5,837 bases of DNA from Kiloniellaceae bacterium (GTDB lineage: Bacteria; Pseudomonadota; Alphaproteobacteria; Kiloniellales; Kiloniellaceae): assembly GCA_021776145.1 (NCBI GenBank), contig JAJFGM010000010.1, forward strand, positions 1-5,837. Reading direction: 5' to 3'. The stretch's first letter is position 1. Each line of letters opens with the position of its first letter. Below the pieces are notes generated by a model. That model saw nothing but the letters and a program-made list of their open reading frames with translations, did no database searches and had not been told where the DNA came from. This document shows, in pieces, positions 1 through 5,674 of this stretch. Position numbers and translations under genes: made by a program.

Positions 1-502
1 GCTGATTGCCTACCGCGATTCCTTCGCCAGCCGCGGCCTCAAGCTCGATGCCAGGCTCAAACCCGAGCTCTGCACCCTGGGTGAGGACGAACTGCTGGAG
101 ACCGTCTTCGAAAATCTCATCGACAACGCCTTGGAAGTCTCGCCGCGTGGTTCGACGATCATCGTCGAACTGCGTGCCATCGGCGACCGCGCCGAGGTGA
201 CCCTGCTCGATCAAGGCCCCGGCGTGCCGCCGGCGGAACTGGAACGCATTTTCGAACGCTACGTGTCGTCCCGCGCCGCCGGCGCGTCTTCCGTCAATGG
301 GTCCGCCGTCAACGGGTCCGCCGCCCGTGGGTCCGCCACCAACGGGTCCGCCGCAAGCCACGCCGAGCCGATCGGGCCGCACATGGGCATCGGCCTGTGG
401 ATCGTGCGCCGCAACGTCCAGGCCATCGGCGGCGCGGTGCGCGCCGAGAACCGCCCCGATGGCGGCCTCGCCGTGGTCGTGCGCCTGCCGCTCGCGGCGT
501 GA
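1..502 (+). CDS. Sensor histidine kinase, C-terminal ATPase domain (5' end outside window)
   Basis: This is the last 166 codons of a two-component sensor histidine kinase, read from base 2 to the TGA at 500-502. The domain binds ATP and supplies phosphate to the conserved histidine of the dimerisation helix, which lies upstream of the window. All four ATP-binding boxes are visible, numbered from the first full codon: N box ENLIDNALEVSP (37-48), G1 box DQGPGVPP (70-77), F box IFERYV (83-88) and G2 box GIGLWIVRRNVQAIGG (129-144). The protein ends LPLAA, as is usual after the final strand. The oddity is the ATP lid between F and G2. It carries about 35 residues rich in Ala, Ser, Gly and Asn, including four pentapeptides of the form xNGSA (98-117; the third reads ARGSA) encoded by a 15-bp tandem repeat. 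All catalytic boxes are intact, so the kinase is probably functional. Its sensor domain, partner regulator and signal cannot be seen. Confidence 0.93.
   Translation, partial: LIAYRDSFASRGLKLDARLKPELCTLGEDELLETVFENLIDNALEVSPRGSTIIVELRAIGDRAEVTLLDQGPGVPPAELERIFERYVSSRAAGASSVNGSAVNGSAARGSATNGSAASHAEPIGPHMGIGLWIVRRNVQAIGGAVRAENRPDGGLAVVVRLPLAA
293..352 (+). repeat. Four-copy 15-bp in-frame tandem repeat in the kinase ATP lid
   Basis: Four consecutive 15-bp units lie at 293-307, 308-322, 323-337 and 338-352. Each ends in GGGTCCGCC. The units read GTCAATGGGTCCGCC, GTCAACGGGTCCGCC, GCCCGTGGGTCCGCC and ACCAACGGGTCCGCC. They are in frame with the kinase and encode VNGSA, VNGSA, ARGSA and TNGSA. Because the period is a multiple of three, copies can be gained or lost without breaking the gene. 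The variation is confined to the first six bases of each unit. Confidence 0.9.
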
Positions 503-531
503 ACACCCTCTTCCGCCCGCCGTGGCAGGCG
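482..531. repeat. Inverted repeat over the kinase stop codon
   Basis: CGCCTGCC (482-489) is matched by GGCAGGCG (524-531), and the stem can extend inward by one G-U and one G-C pair. The stem encloses the TGA stop of the kinase gene. No run of T follows, so it is not a classic intrinsic terminator. It could be a weak 3' hairpin. The rest of the gap to 619 holds no supported gene or site. Confidence 0.3.
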
Positions 532-619
532 TCCGACACCGCTTAACAACATCAGACCATTCGCCACAGAGACTTGGAGACATGAGTCAGCGCGTATTTG
601 CTGTCTCGAACCATGCTCA

Positions 620-2047
620 TCAAACAGCTCTTGGTCGGATGTTCTGATTGAGTCGGAACATGTTGGCCGGGTCGTATTTGGACTTGATCTCGACCAATCG
701 CTCGAAGTTGGCATCGCCATAGGACGCGCGCATCATCGCTTCCGTGTCTTCGCCATCGCCGACGAAGTTGAGGTAGATGCTGCCATTTCGACCCTGCCGC
801 ATTTCCTCCCAGAAATCGCGCGTCCAGGCAATGGTGCGTTCGCCCTCGTCCGGGTCGGTCCAGGCGCTATCGATGCTGAGCAAGAAGGGGGCGTTGCGCC
901 CGCCCAAAGCCGTGGCATCCGCTGGCACCCGGCTCCCCGCGCCGCCCATGAGTCGGATCGGCATGAGGGTCCAAGAGGTTGGCCGGTTGAGACCGCGCGC
1001 CACGATGCTGTCGATAGCGGCATCGTCCAGCACATCGAGGTAGAGCGATTTCCAATAGTTGAAGCGTTCGCATTTGGTCTTGAAGAAGGGGTCAAAAGCC
1101 TGCTGCGCCGCGATGTAAGGGATCGGTCCGCTGAGATCGAGGAGGGGTTCGCCCAATTCTCGCAGGGGCTGAATGAAACGCTGGCCCTCTTCCAGCGGCC
1201 CGCAATGCAACCCCGCGGGCACGATGATCTGGCGGCCATGCAGCTCGCTGGGAAAGGCTTCGTGCGGCGGAACGCTCCAAAAGGCGATCTGCGAAGTGAA
1301 CTCGTCCGGCGCCTCTGCCAGGTAGTCACGCCATCCGCGAAACACCGCGGCGGCGTCTTCCATCGGATAGAAGGTTGCGCAAAATGTGACGTCCGGTCCC
1401 ACCGGATGAGCCTCGAACTCGAAAGAGGTCACCACACCGAAGTTGCCACCCCCGCCCCGCAGACCCCAAAAAAGGTCGATGTTCTGCTCCTCGCTGGCGG
1501 TCAGATAACGGCCATCGGCCGTCACCAGGTCGACAGAGACCAGGTTGTCGCAGGCAAAGCCGTGCTTGCGGGTAAGCCAGCTATGACCGCCACAGAGCGT
1601 AAGACCGCCAATCCCGGTCTGCGACACGATACCGAGGGGCACGGCCAGGCCGAAAGCCTGGGTCTCGTGGTCGACATCGCCGATCGTCGCCCCACCTCCT
1701 GCGCGAACCCGCCGCGCCGCCACGTCCACCCTGACATGGTTCATGGCGCCGAGGTCAATCACGATGCCATCGTCACAGACCGCATTGCCGGCAACATTGT
1801 GGCCGCCGCCGCGCACAGCCACGACGAGGTTCTTTGCCCGCGCCAACTTGACCGCTTCGATGACATCGGCGACACCACGGCAACGCGCGATGACGGCCGG
1901 ACGCTTGTCGATCCCCTTATTCCAGACGAGGCGCGCGTCGTCGTAGTCGTGGTCGCCCGGACGAATGCAAGAACCGCGAAGCGTGGTTGAAAAATCCGCA
2001 ATAGCCTGTTGATCAGATGCCGTATCGGCGACCTGAGCTTCGGACAT
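620..2047 (-). CDS. FAD-binding oxidoreductase, berberine-bridge/6-hydroxynicotine oxidase-like
   Basis: This 475-residue flavoprotein oxidase probably oxidises an alcohol, sugar or amine-type small molecule and passes electrons to oxygen. The substrate cannot be told. The FAD_binding_4 (PCMH) domain spans roughly residues 45-185. It includes VAVRGGGHNVAG (76-87), whose His83 is the usual covalent FAD anchor, and GIGGLTL (145-151). The BBE C-terminal domain is clear at about 423-471, ending in the family signature KYDPANMFRLNQNI. The second cysteine anchor of two-link BBE enzymes aligns here with a non-Cys residue (around V141), so a single covalent link is expected. An oddity is CGGHSWL (152-158), where relatives usually have GGGxGWL. 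No signal peptide is seen, so it is probably cytoplasmic. The start is well supported: AAAGGAGG (complement of 2053-2060) lies five bases before the ATG. It is divergent from an HxlR regulator gene, which probably controls it. Length is normal for the family. Confidence 0.92.
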   Translation of the reverse strand: MSEAQVADTASDQQAIADFSTTLRGSCIRPGDHDYDDARLVWNKGIDKRPAVIARCRGVADVIEAVKLARAKNLVVAVRGGGHNVAGNAVCDDGIVIDLGAMNHVRVDVAARRVRAGGGATIGDVDHETQAFGLAVPLGIVSQTGIGGLTLCGGHSWLTRKHGFACDNLVSVDLVTADGRYLTASEEQNIDLFWGLRGGGGNFGVVTSFEFEAHPVGPDVTFCATFYPMEDAAAVFRGWRDYLAEAPDEFTSQIAFWSVPPHEAFPSELHGRQIIVPAGLHCGPLEEGQRFIQPLRELGEPLLDLSGPIPYIAAQQAFDPFFKTKCERFNYWKSLYLDVLDDAAIDSIVARGLNRPTSWTLMPIRLMGGAGSRVPADATALGGRNAPFLLSIDSAWTDPDEGERTIAWTRDFWEEMRQGRNGSIYLNFVGDGEDTEAMMRASYGDANFERLVEIKSKYDPANMFRLNQNIRPRAV

Positions 2048-2071
2048 CTTCGCCTCCTTTGTCTTCTGTCT

Positions 2072-2092
2072 GATTGGACCTTCCAGCCAATC
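2072..2092. promoter_or_regulatory. Inverted repeat near the putative oxidase promoter, candidate operator
   Basis: GATTGG (2072-2077) and CCAATC (2087-2092) form perfect 6-bp arms around a 9-bp centre. The repeat lies just upstream of the oxidase ribosome binding site and close to where transcription would start if the promoter at 2097-2125 is real. A repressor bound here would block the oxidase gene, and the adjacent HxlR gene is the obvious candidate regulator. It could equally be a hairpin in the mRNA leader. The arms are seen; the role is inferred. Confidence 0.35.
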
Positions 2093-2096
2093 CGCG

Positions 2097-2125
2097 ATCC
2101 TCCGATGCGCCGGTCACCTTATCAA
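2097..2125 (-). promoter_or_regulatory. Possible promoter of the oxidase gene
   Basis: On the minus strand, TTGATA (2120-2125) matches the -35 consensus at five of six positions. Seventeen bases later comes GAGGAT (2097-2102), which matches the -10 consensus at only three of six. The spacing is ideal but the -10 is poor, so this is a weak prediction. Confidence 0.25.
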
Positions 2126-2147
2126 GTCCTGCGAATGAACCGGATCG

Positions 2148-2160
2148 AGATTCAAAATCT
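2148..2160. promoter_or_regulatory. Small palindrome upstream of the regulator gene
   Basis: AGATT-CAA-AATCT is a perfect inverted repeat with 5-bp arms. It lies in the AT-richest part of the divergent control region, just ahead of the HxlR gene. HxlR-family regulators often bind short AT-rich palindromes next to their own genes, so this is a candidate autoregulatory site. It is short enough to occur by chance. Confidence 0.25.
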
Positions 2161-2176
2161 GTACTAGTGGGCGTGT

Positions 2177-2184
2177 GGGAGAGG
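2177..2184 (+). promoter_or_regulatory. Shine-Dalgarno-like GGGAGAGG upstream of the HxlR gene
   Basis: This purine stretch is the only good ribosome binding site near the regulator start. It is 19 bases before the GTG at 2204, which is too far, but only 7 bases before an in-frame CTG at 2192. An in-frame TAG at 2165-2167 limits any longer form. The true start may therefore be the rare CTG, adding four residues (M-A-A-I) before the GTG-encoded residue. Confidence 0.4.
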
Positions 2185-2203
2185 CGCTACCCTGGCTGCT
2201 ATT

Positions 2204-2950
2204 GTGAAGAGCTATGGCCAATACTGCCCCGTCGCCCGCGCTGCCGAGATCCTGTCGCAGCGCTGGACGTTCTTGTTGCTGCGAGACCTGCTGGGCGGCA
2301 TCCGGCGCTTCAACCAGCTTCGCAAAGGCGTCCCCTTGATGTCCCCGTCTTTGTTGTCGAAACGCTTGAAGGAGCTTGAGAAGGCCGGGCTTCTGGTGCG
2401 CCGTCCCATGGCCAACGGCAGCGCCATGGAGTACGTCCCAACAGCGGCCGCCATCGAATTACGCCCGATGATCTATTTACTGGGCGCCTGGGGTCAACGT
2501 TGGCTCAGGAATTGCCTGGGCGACGACGAACTCGATGTTAGCTTGCTAATGTGGGACGTCAGCCTGCGGGTCGATCCGGCACGGTTCGGAGCCGGTCAGA
2601 CGGTCATAAAGTTCGAGTATAGTGACCGGCCGCGCCTGAAAAAGAGCGATTGGTGGATGGACGAATGGTGGCTGGTCTTGACCAACGGGGAGAGCGACCT
2701 CTGTATCCAAGACCCGGGCTTCGAAATCGATCTTTTCGTCATCTCCGACCTGAGGACCATGACCGAGGTTTGGCTCGGCTACACGCCGGTCAGCGAAGCG
2801 CTCAAATCCGGCGTCATTGATCTGCATGGTTCGCGACCGCTGGCCGAGACTTTCGAACGCTGGTGGCCACTCTCTTTTCAGACTCAGTTCGAAGCCCCAC
2901 CAGAACCCCTAGATCTGCAGCAAATATTCAGCGCAAGCAGATTAAGGTGA
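2204..2950 (+). CDS. HxlR-family winged-helix transcriptional regulator with C-terminal extension
   Basis: This is a cytoplasmic DNA-binding regulator of 248 residues. The HxlR (DUF24) winged helix occupies about residues 6-100. It has the typical YGQYCPVARAAEIL opening, RWTFLLLRDLL (20-30), RRFNQLRKGVPLMSPSLLSKRLKELEKAGLL as recognition region (34-64), and the wing with YVPTAAA (77-83). Cys8 sits where several HxlR proteins carry the redox or electrophile-sensing cysteine. Ordinary HxlR proteins have about 100-150 residues. This one carries some 140 extra, rich in Trp and acidic residues, resembling the SCP2-like ligand-binding tail found in one longer HxlR subgroup; that assignment is by resemblance only. 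Divergence from the oxidase gene suggests it regulates that gene and itself. The start is uncertain: the GTG used here lacks a well-placed ribosome binding site (see 2177-2184). The 3' end overlaps a 20-bp palindrome. Confidence 0.9.
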   Translation: MKSYGQYCPVARAAEILSQRWTFLLLRDLLGGIRRFNQLRKGVPLMSPSLLSKRLKELEKAGLLVRRPMANGSAMEYVPTAAAIELRPMIYLLGAWGQRWLRNCLGDDELDVSLLMWDVSLRVDPARFGAGQTVIKFEYSDRPRLKKSDWWMDEWWLVLTNGESDLCIQDPGFEIDLFVISDLRTMTEVWLGYTPVSEALKSGVIDLHGSRPLAETFERWWPLSFQTQFEAPPEPLDLQQIFSASRLR

Positions 2951-3019
2951 CAGTGCACTATCACCGAACGCGAAATGCGGTCCCCGGTCAGCGCAAAATA
3001 CATGCAATGTCACCGTAAT
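2941..3019. repeat. Imperfect 17-bp inverted repeats bounding a 79-bp element between convergent genes
   Basis: The left arm, 2941-2957, pairs with the right arm, 3003-3019, at 15 of 17 positions (ATTAAGGTGACAGTGCA against the complement ATTACGGTGACATTGCA). The left arm also begins a 20-bp near-palindrome, GGTGACAGTGCACTATCACC at 2946-2965, with nine of ten pairs. The element covers the last codons and stop of the HxlR gene and reaches to within six bases of the transporter stop. It could be a bidirectional terminator, a small non-autonomous mobile element, or leftover ends of an insertion sequence. No clear T tract favours termination, and no flanking target duplication was found. Confidence 0.6.
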
Positions 3020-3024
3020 TTGTA

Positions 3025-4389
3025 TCATCGTAATTTGGCCGCTTCGATGTCGCGAACCAGCTGCGGGTAATACCAGACCAACGTCACCGCCCGCGCCGCC
3101 ATGAACAGCAGAAGCGCCAGCCACAGGCCATGATTGCCGTAAGCCGGCGGCAGGATCTGGCAGCTCGCAACGAAGAAGATCAGTGATAGCAGCATGGCGT
3201 TGCGCATGGCGGCCGTGCGCGTGGCGCCGATGAAGATGCCGTCGAGCTGGAAGCTCCAGACCGAGACCAGCGGCATGGCGACCATCCACGGCAGGTATGC
3301 GGCCGCCGCGGCGCGGGCCGCCTCGATGTCGGTGAAGAGTTCGACGATAGGATCACCGGCAAACAGCAGGATGACGGTCATGCCGAGGGCGGTGATCAGC
3401 GCCCAGCGGGTTGTGGCGCGCACGGCTTGGCGAAAGCTGTCGCGATGGTCGGCGCCGACGGCGGCACCGGCGAGAATCTCCGCGGCATGCGCGAAGCCGT
3501 CCAGGCCGTAGGCGACAAAGTAGAAGAGTTGCAGCAGTATCGCGTTGCCGGCCAGGGCGAGGTCGCCAAGTCGCGCGCTCAGCGACGTGAAATAGCCAAA
3601 AGCGATCAGCAGGCAAAGGGTGCGCAGGAAGATATCGAAGTTGACCCGAACCAACGCCGACCAGGGCGCGGCGCGGCGCAGGCGCGGCCAGTCCCACAAG
3701 ACGCCGCCACCGCCGAGTATCCGCCACACCAAGCCCAGTCCGAGCAGGGCCGCGGCGATTTCCGAAAGCGCCGTCGCCAGGGCAACGCCTTCGATGCCCC
3801 ACTCCAGGCCGAGCACGAAGTAGAGGTCGAGCGCGATGTTGAGACCGTTCATGATGACTTGCAGCAGCAGGGCGCTGTGCGCCCGCTGGGTGCCGAGCAG
3901 CCATCCCAGGATCGCATAGTTGACCAGCGCCGCCGGCGCGCTCCAGATGCGGATCGCCGTGTAGTCCGCGGCCAGGCCTTCGACCTCGGAACTGCCATCG
4001 AGGGCCCATAGGGCGACGGCGGTGATGGGAACCTGCAAGGCGATGACGGCCAGCCCGAAGGCACCGGCGAGGATCATCGGGCGCGCCAGCGCGGCGCGCA
4101 GTTCGGCCGCGTCGCCGGCGCCAAAGGCCTGGGCGGTGAAGCCGGTCGTGGCCATGCGCAAAAAGCCGAAACCCCAATAGATGAAATTGAAGATGATGGC
4201 CCCAAGGGCAACGGCGCCAATGAAGACGGGATCGGGCAGGTGGCCCATGACGGCGGTGTCGACGGCGCCGAGCAACGGGGTCGAAAGGTTGGCGATGATG
4301 ATCGGCCCGGCCAGGCGCCAGGTGCGCGCGTTCCACTCCCGACTCTCGCTTGGCAGGGCGGCTTGGGGCGTTTTGGAGGGGCTTGTCAT
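3025..4389 (-). CDS. MATE-family efflux transporter, DinF-type
   Basis: This inner-membrane multidrug/toxin exporter is driven by a proton or sodium gradient; its substrate is unknown. The 454-residue protein is almost entirely hydrophobic helices, consistent with the twelve of the family. The first helix holds GPIIIANLSTPLLGAVDTAV (28-47), with the conserved Asp44 of the N-lobe. GHLPDPVFIGAVALGAIIF (49-67) and LRMATTGFTAQAFGAG (77-92) follow, and YGLDGFAHAAEILAGAAVG (294-312) opens the second half; these are typical of the DinF branch. QLDGIFIGAT (381-390) is also conserved. Length is normal. The start is uncertain: ATG at 4389 begins just before the conserved region but lacks a ribosome binding site. 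An in-frame ATG at 4428 (13 residues longer) has a purine-rich AGGCGG nine bases before it. The reading frame stays open to 4671, but that extension looks non-coding. The gene is divergent from dgcN. Confidence 0.93.
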   Translation of the reverse strand: MTSPSKTPQAALPSESREWNARTWRLAGPIIIANLSTPLLGAVDTAVMGHLPDPVFIGAVALGAIIFNFIYWGFGFLRMATTGFTAQAFGAGDAAELRAALARPMILAGAFGLAVIALQVPITAVALWALDGSSEVEGLAADYTAIRIWSAPAALVNYAILGWLLGTQRAHSALLLQVIMNGLNIALDLYFVLGLEWGIEGVALATALSEIAAALLGLGLVWRILGGGGVLWDWPRLRRAAPWSALVRVNFDIFLRTLCLLIAFGYFTSLSARLGDLALAGNAILLQLFYFVAYGLDGFAHAAEILAGAAVGADHRDSFRQAVRATTRWALITALGMTVILLFAGDPIVELFTDIEAARAAAAAYLPWMVAMPLVSVWSFQLDGIFIGATRTAAMRNAMLLSLIFFVASCQILPPAYGNHGLWLALLLFMAARAVTLVWYYPQLVRDIEAAKLR

Positions 4390-4428
4390 GGGATGGGGCA
4401 GGGGCGTGTCATGGGACCGGTATGTCAT
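4384..4428. repeat. Repeated TGTCATGGGA at the transporter start
   Basis: TGTCATGGGA occurs at 4384-4393 and 4407-4416, 23 bp apart, and TGTCAT recurs at 4423-4428. On the minus strand each gives an ATGACA. The first and third are the two in-frame start candidates of the transporter, and the middle one is out of frame. The repeat may reflect a small duplication that produced alternative starts. Confidence 0.4.
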
Positions 4429-4503
4429 CGCCGTATGCCGCCTGCAAGGCCGGCCGGCGAAGGCGCGCGCCCGCGCGGGACTTGCCAGGCAGTGCTCTCT
4501 TGC

Positions 4504-4531
4504 GTTATCGGAAGTTGCCGGTGCGGGCCAA
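4504..4531 (-). promoter_or_regulatory. Weak promoter candidate for the transporter gene
   Basis: Read on the minus strand, TTGGCC (4526-4531) is followed after 16 bases by GATAAC (4504-4509). Each matches four of six consensus bases. It lies 76 bp upstream of the longer start candidate. The prediction is weak but the placement is right. Confidence 0.2.
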
Positions 4532-4547
4532 AGGCGGCACGGCGGGG

Positions 4548-4556
4548 TGCTAAAAT
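4548..4556 (+). promoter_or_regulatory. Extended -10 promoter candidate for dgcN
   Basis: TGC-TAAAAT is a strong extended -10 element, with five of six consensus bases plus the upstream TG, in an otherwise very GC-rich stretch. No good -35 is seen at the right distance, which extended -10 promoters can tolerate. It would give a dgcN leader of roughly 105 nt. Confidence 0.35.
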
Positions 4557-4603
4557 CCCGGCGACCGGGGGCAATGGGTAAACTTTGGGCGAGTTCGCGT
4601 GTT

Positions 4604-4632
4604 TTGACGCGCTTCTCCCGCCTGTGCAAACT
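4604..4632 (+). promoter_or_regulatory. Second promoter candidate for dgcN
   Basis: TTGACG (4604-4609) matches five of six -35 bases. Seventeen bases later CAAACT (4627-4632) matches only three of six -10 bases. It would give a short leader of about 30 nt. It is weaker than the extended -10 upstream because of the poor -10. Confidence 0.25.
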
Positions 4633-4669
4633 AAGCAATAAAACCAACGACAGCGAGTGGGCTAAGGGC

Positions 4670-5674
4670 ATGGCGATCGAACACCCCTATCTTCTGTTCC
4701 TCGGTGACGCCAAGGATCAATTGGCGGCCAAGACCGCGCAGGGCATTGCCCATTGGCGCCCGGACTGGTGCGTCGGCCAGCTGCGCCTGGAGGGCTGCAA
4801 GGCCGACCTGGGGCTGCGCGACATGACCCTCGACGAGGCCGCCGAAGCCGGCGCCAGGACCCTGGTGGTTGGCGTCGCCAACCGAGGCGGGGTGATCTCC
4901 GACGACTGGATCACGGTGCTGGAGGCGGCGATGATCCTTGGCATGGATCTGGCGGCCGGGCTGCACAACCGCCTCGCCGACGTGCCGGTGCTCAAGGCGG
5001 CGGCCGAGCATCATGGCCGGCGACTGTTCGACGTGCGCCACCCGAGCGACAGCTTCGCCGTTGCCAACGGCCGCAAGCGCAGCGGCAAGCGCCTCCTGGC
5101 GGTTGGCACAGACTGTTCAGTCGGCAAGATGTACACGACGCTGGCCATAGAAAAGGAAATGCAGGCGCGCGGCATGAAGGCCGACTTCCGCGCCACCGGA
5201 CAGACCGGGATCCTCATTTGCGGCGACGGCGTCTCCATCGACGCCGTGGTCGCCGACTTCATCTCCGGCGCTGTCGAGAGCCTGACGCCGGAGACGGACT
5301 CCGACCACTGGGATATCATCGAGGGACAGGGCTCGCTGTTTCATGCCTCGTACGCCGGCGTATCCCTGGGCCTCCTTCACGGCGCCCAGGCCGATGCCCT
5401 GGTGCTCTGCCACGAACCCAGCCGCACCCACATGCGGGGCCTGCCGGAATACAGTCTGCCCGCTTTGAAGGACTGCATGGATGCCAATCTGGCGGCGGCG
5501 CGCCTGGTCAACCCGGCCGTGCGTTTTGTCGGAGTCGCGGTCAACACCGCCGCCCTCGACGAGGCCGAAGCCGCGGCCTACCTGGCCGGCGTCGAAGAGG
5601 AGGTCGGCCTGCCTTGCGTCGATCCCTTCCGCCACGGCGTCGCCGCCATCGTCGACCGCCTGGACGAGGTCTGA
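4670..5674 (+). CDS. dgcN: N-acetyltransferase DgcN (DUF1611 family)
   Basis: This 334-residue cytoplasmic protein matches the DUF1611 family throughout, including its own N-terminal domain. In characterised bacteria DgcN acetylates the amino group of D-glutamate, and DgcA then racemises the product so it can enter L-glutamate metabolism. Visible landmarks: PYLLFLGDAKDQLAAKTAQG (6-25) near the N-terminus; VVGVANRGGVISDDW (66-80); GLHNRLAD (97-104); a P-loop-like GTDCSVGKMYTT (146-157); ATGQTGILICGDGVSIDAVV (175-194); EGQGSLFHASYAGVSLGLLH (218-237); and HEPSRTHMRG (248-257). Length is typical. ATG 4670 is chosen because the family alignment begins here, although AAGGG lies only one base upstream and the better-spaced GAGTGGG (4655-4661) is a poor match. 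An in-frame ATG at 4574 adds 32 residues that do not look like family sequence. The stop overlaps the ATG of a mini-ORF that leads into dgcA, so the genes are one operon. Confidence 0.93.
   Translation: MAIEHPYLLFLGDAKDQLAAKTAQGIAHWRPDWCVGQLRLEGCKADLGLRDMTLDEAAEAGARTLVVGVANRGGVISDDWITVLEAAMILGMDLAAGLHNRLADVPVLKAAAEHHGRRLFDVRHPSDSFAVANGRKRSGKRLLAVGTDCSVGKMYTTLAIEKEMQARGMKADFRATGQTGILICGDGVSIDAVVADFISGAVESLTPETDSDHWDIIEGQGSLFHASYAGVSLGLLHGAQADALVLCHEPSRTHMRGLPEYSLPALKDCMDANLAAARLVNPAVRFVGVAVNTAALDEAEAAAYLAGVEEEVGLPCVDPFRHGVAAIVDRLDEV

Noticed and set aside
293..352. CRISPR-like array in the kinase gene
   Set aside because: The units are contiguous 15-bp in-frame copies with no spacers, so this is a coding minisatellite.
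482..531. Intrinsic terminator after the kinase gene
   Set aside because: The stem has a loop of about 30 bases and no T run follows it; it is retained only as an inverted repeat.
1205..1990. A 261-codon open frame on the plus strand opposite the oxidase gene
   Set aside because: It mirrors the oxidase codons, has no recognisable domain, and the opposite strand has clear family motifs and a strong ribosome binding site.
586..2994. GTCAGCGC at 586-593 and 2987-2994 as direct repeats flanking the oxidase-regulator pair
   Set aside because: Only eight bases match, followed by a loose resemblance; this is expected by chance in GC-rich DNA and is not at a sharp boundary.
3353..4336. A 327-codon minus-strand open frame within the transporter gene
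   Set aside because: Its Arg/His/Pro-rich translation is typical of an out-of-frame shadow in GC-rich DNA; the overlapping frame encodes an evident MATE protein.
4181..4669. Upstream extension of the dgcN reading frame
   Set aside because: The added residues lie antisense to the transporter start and do not resemble DUF1611 proteins, whose homology begins at the ATG at 4670.
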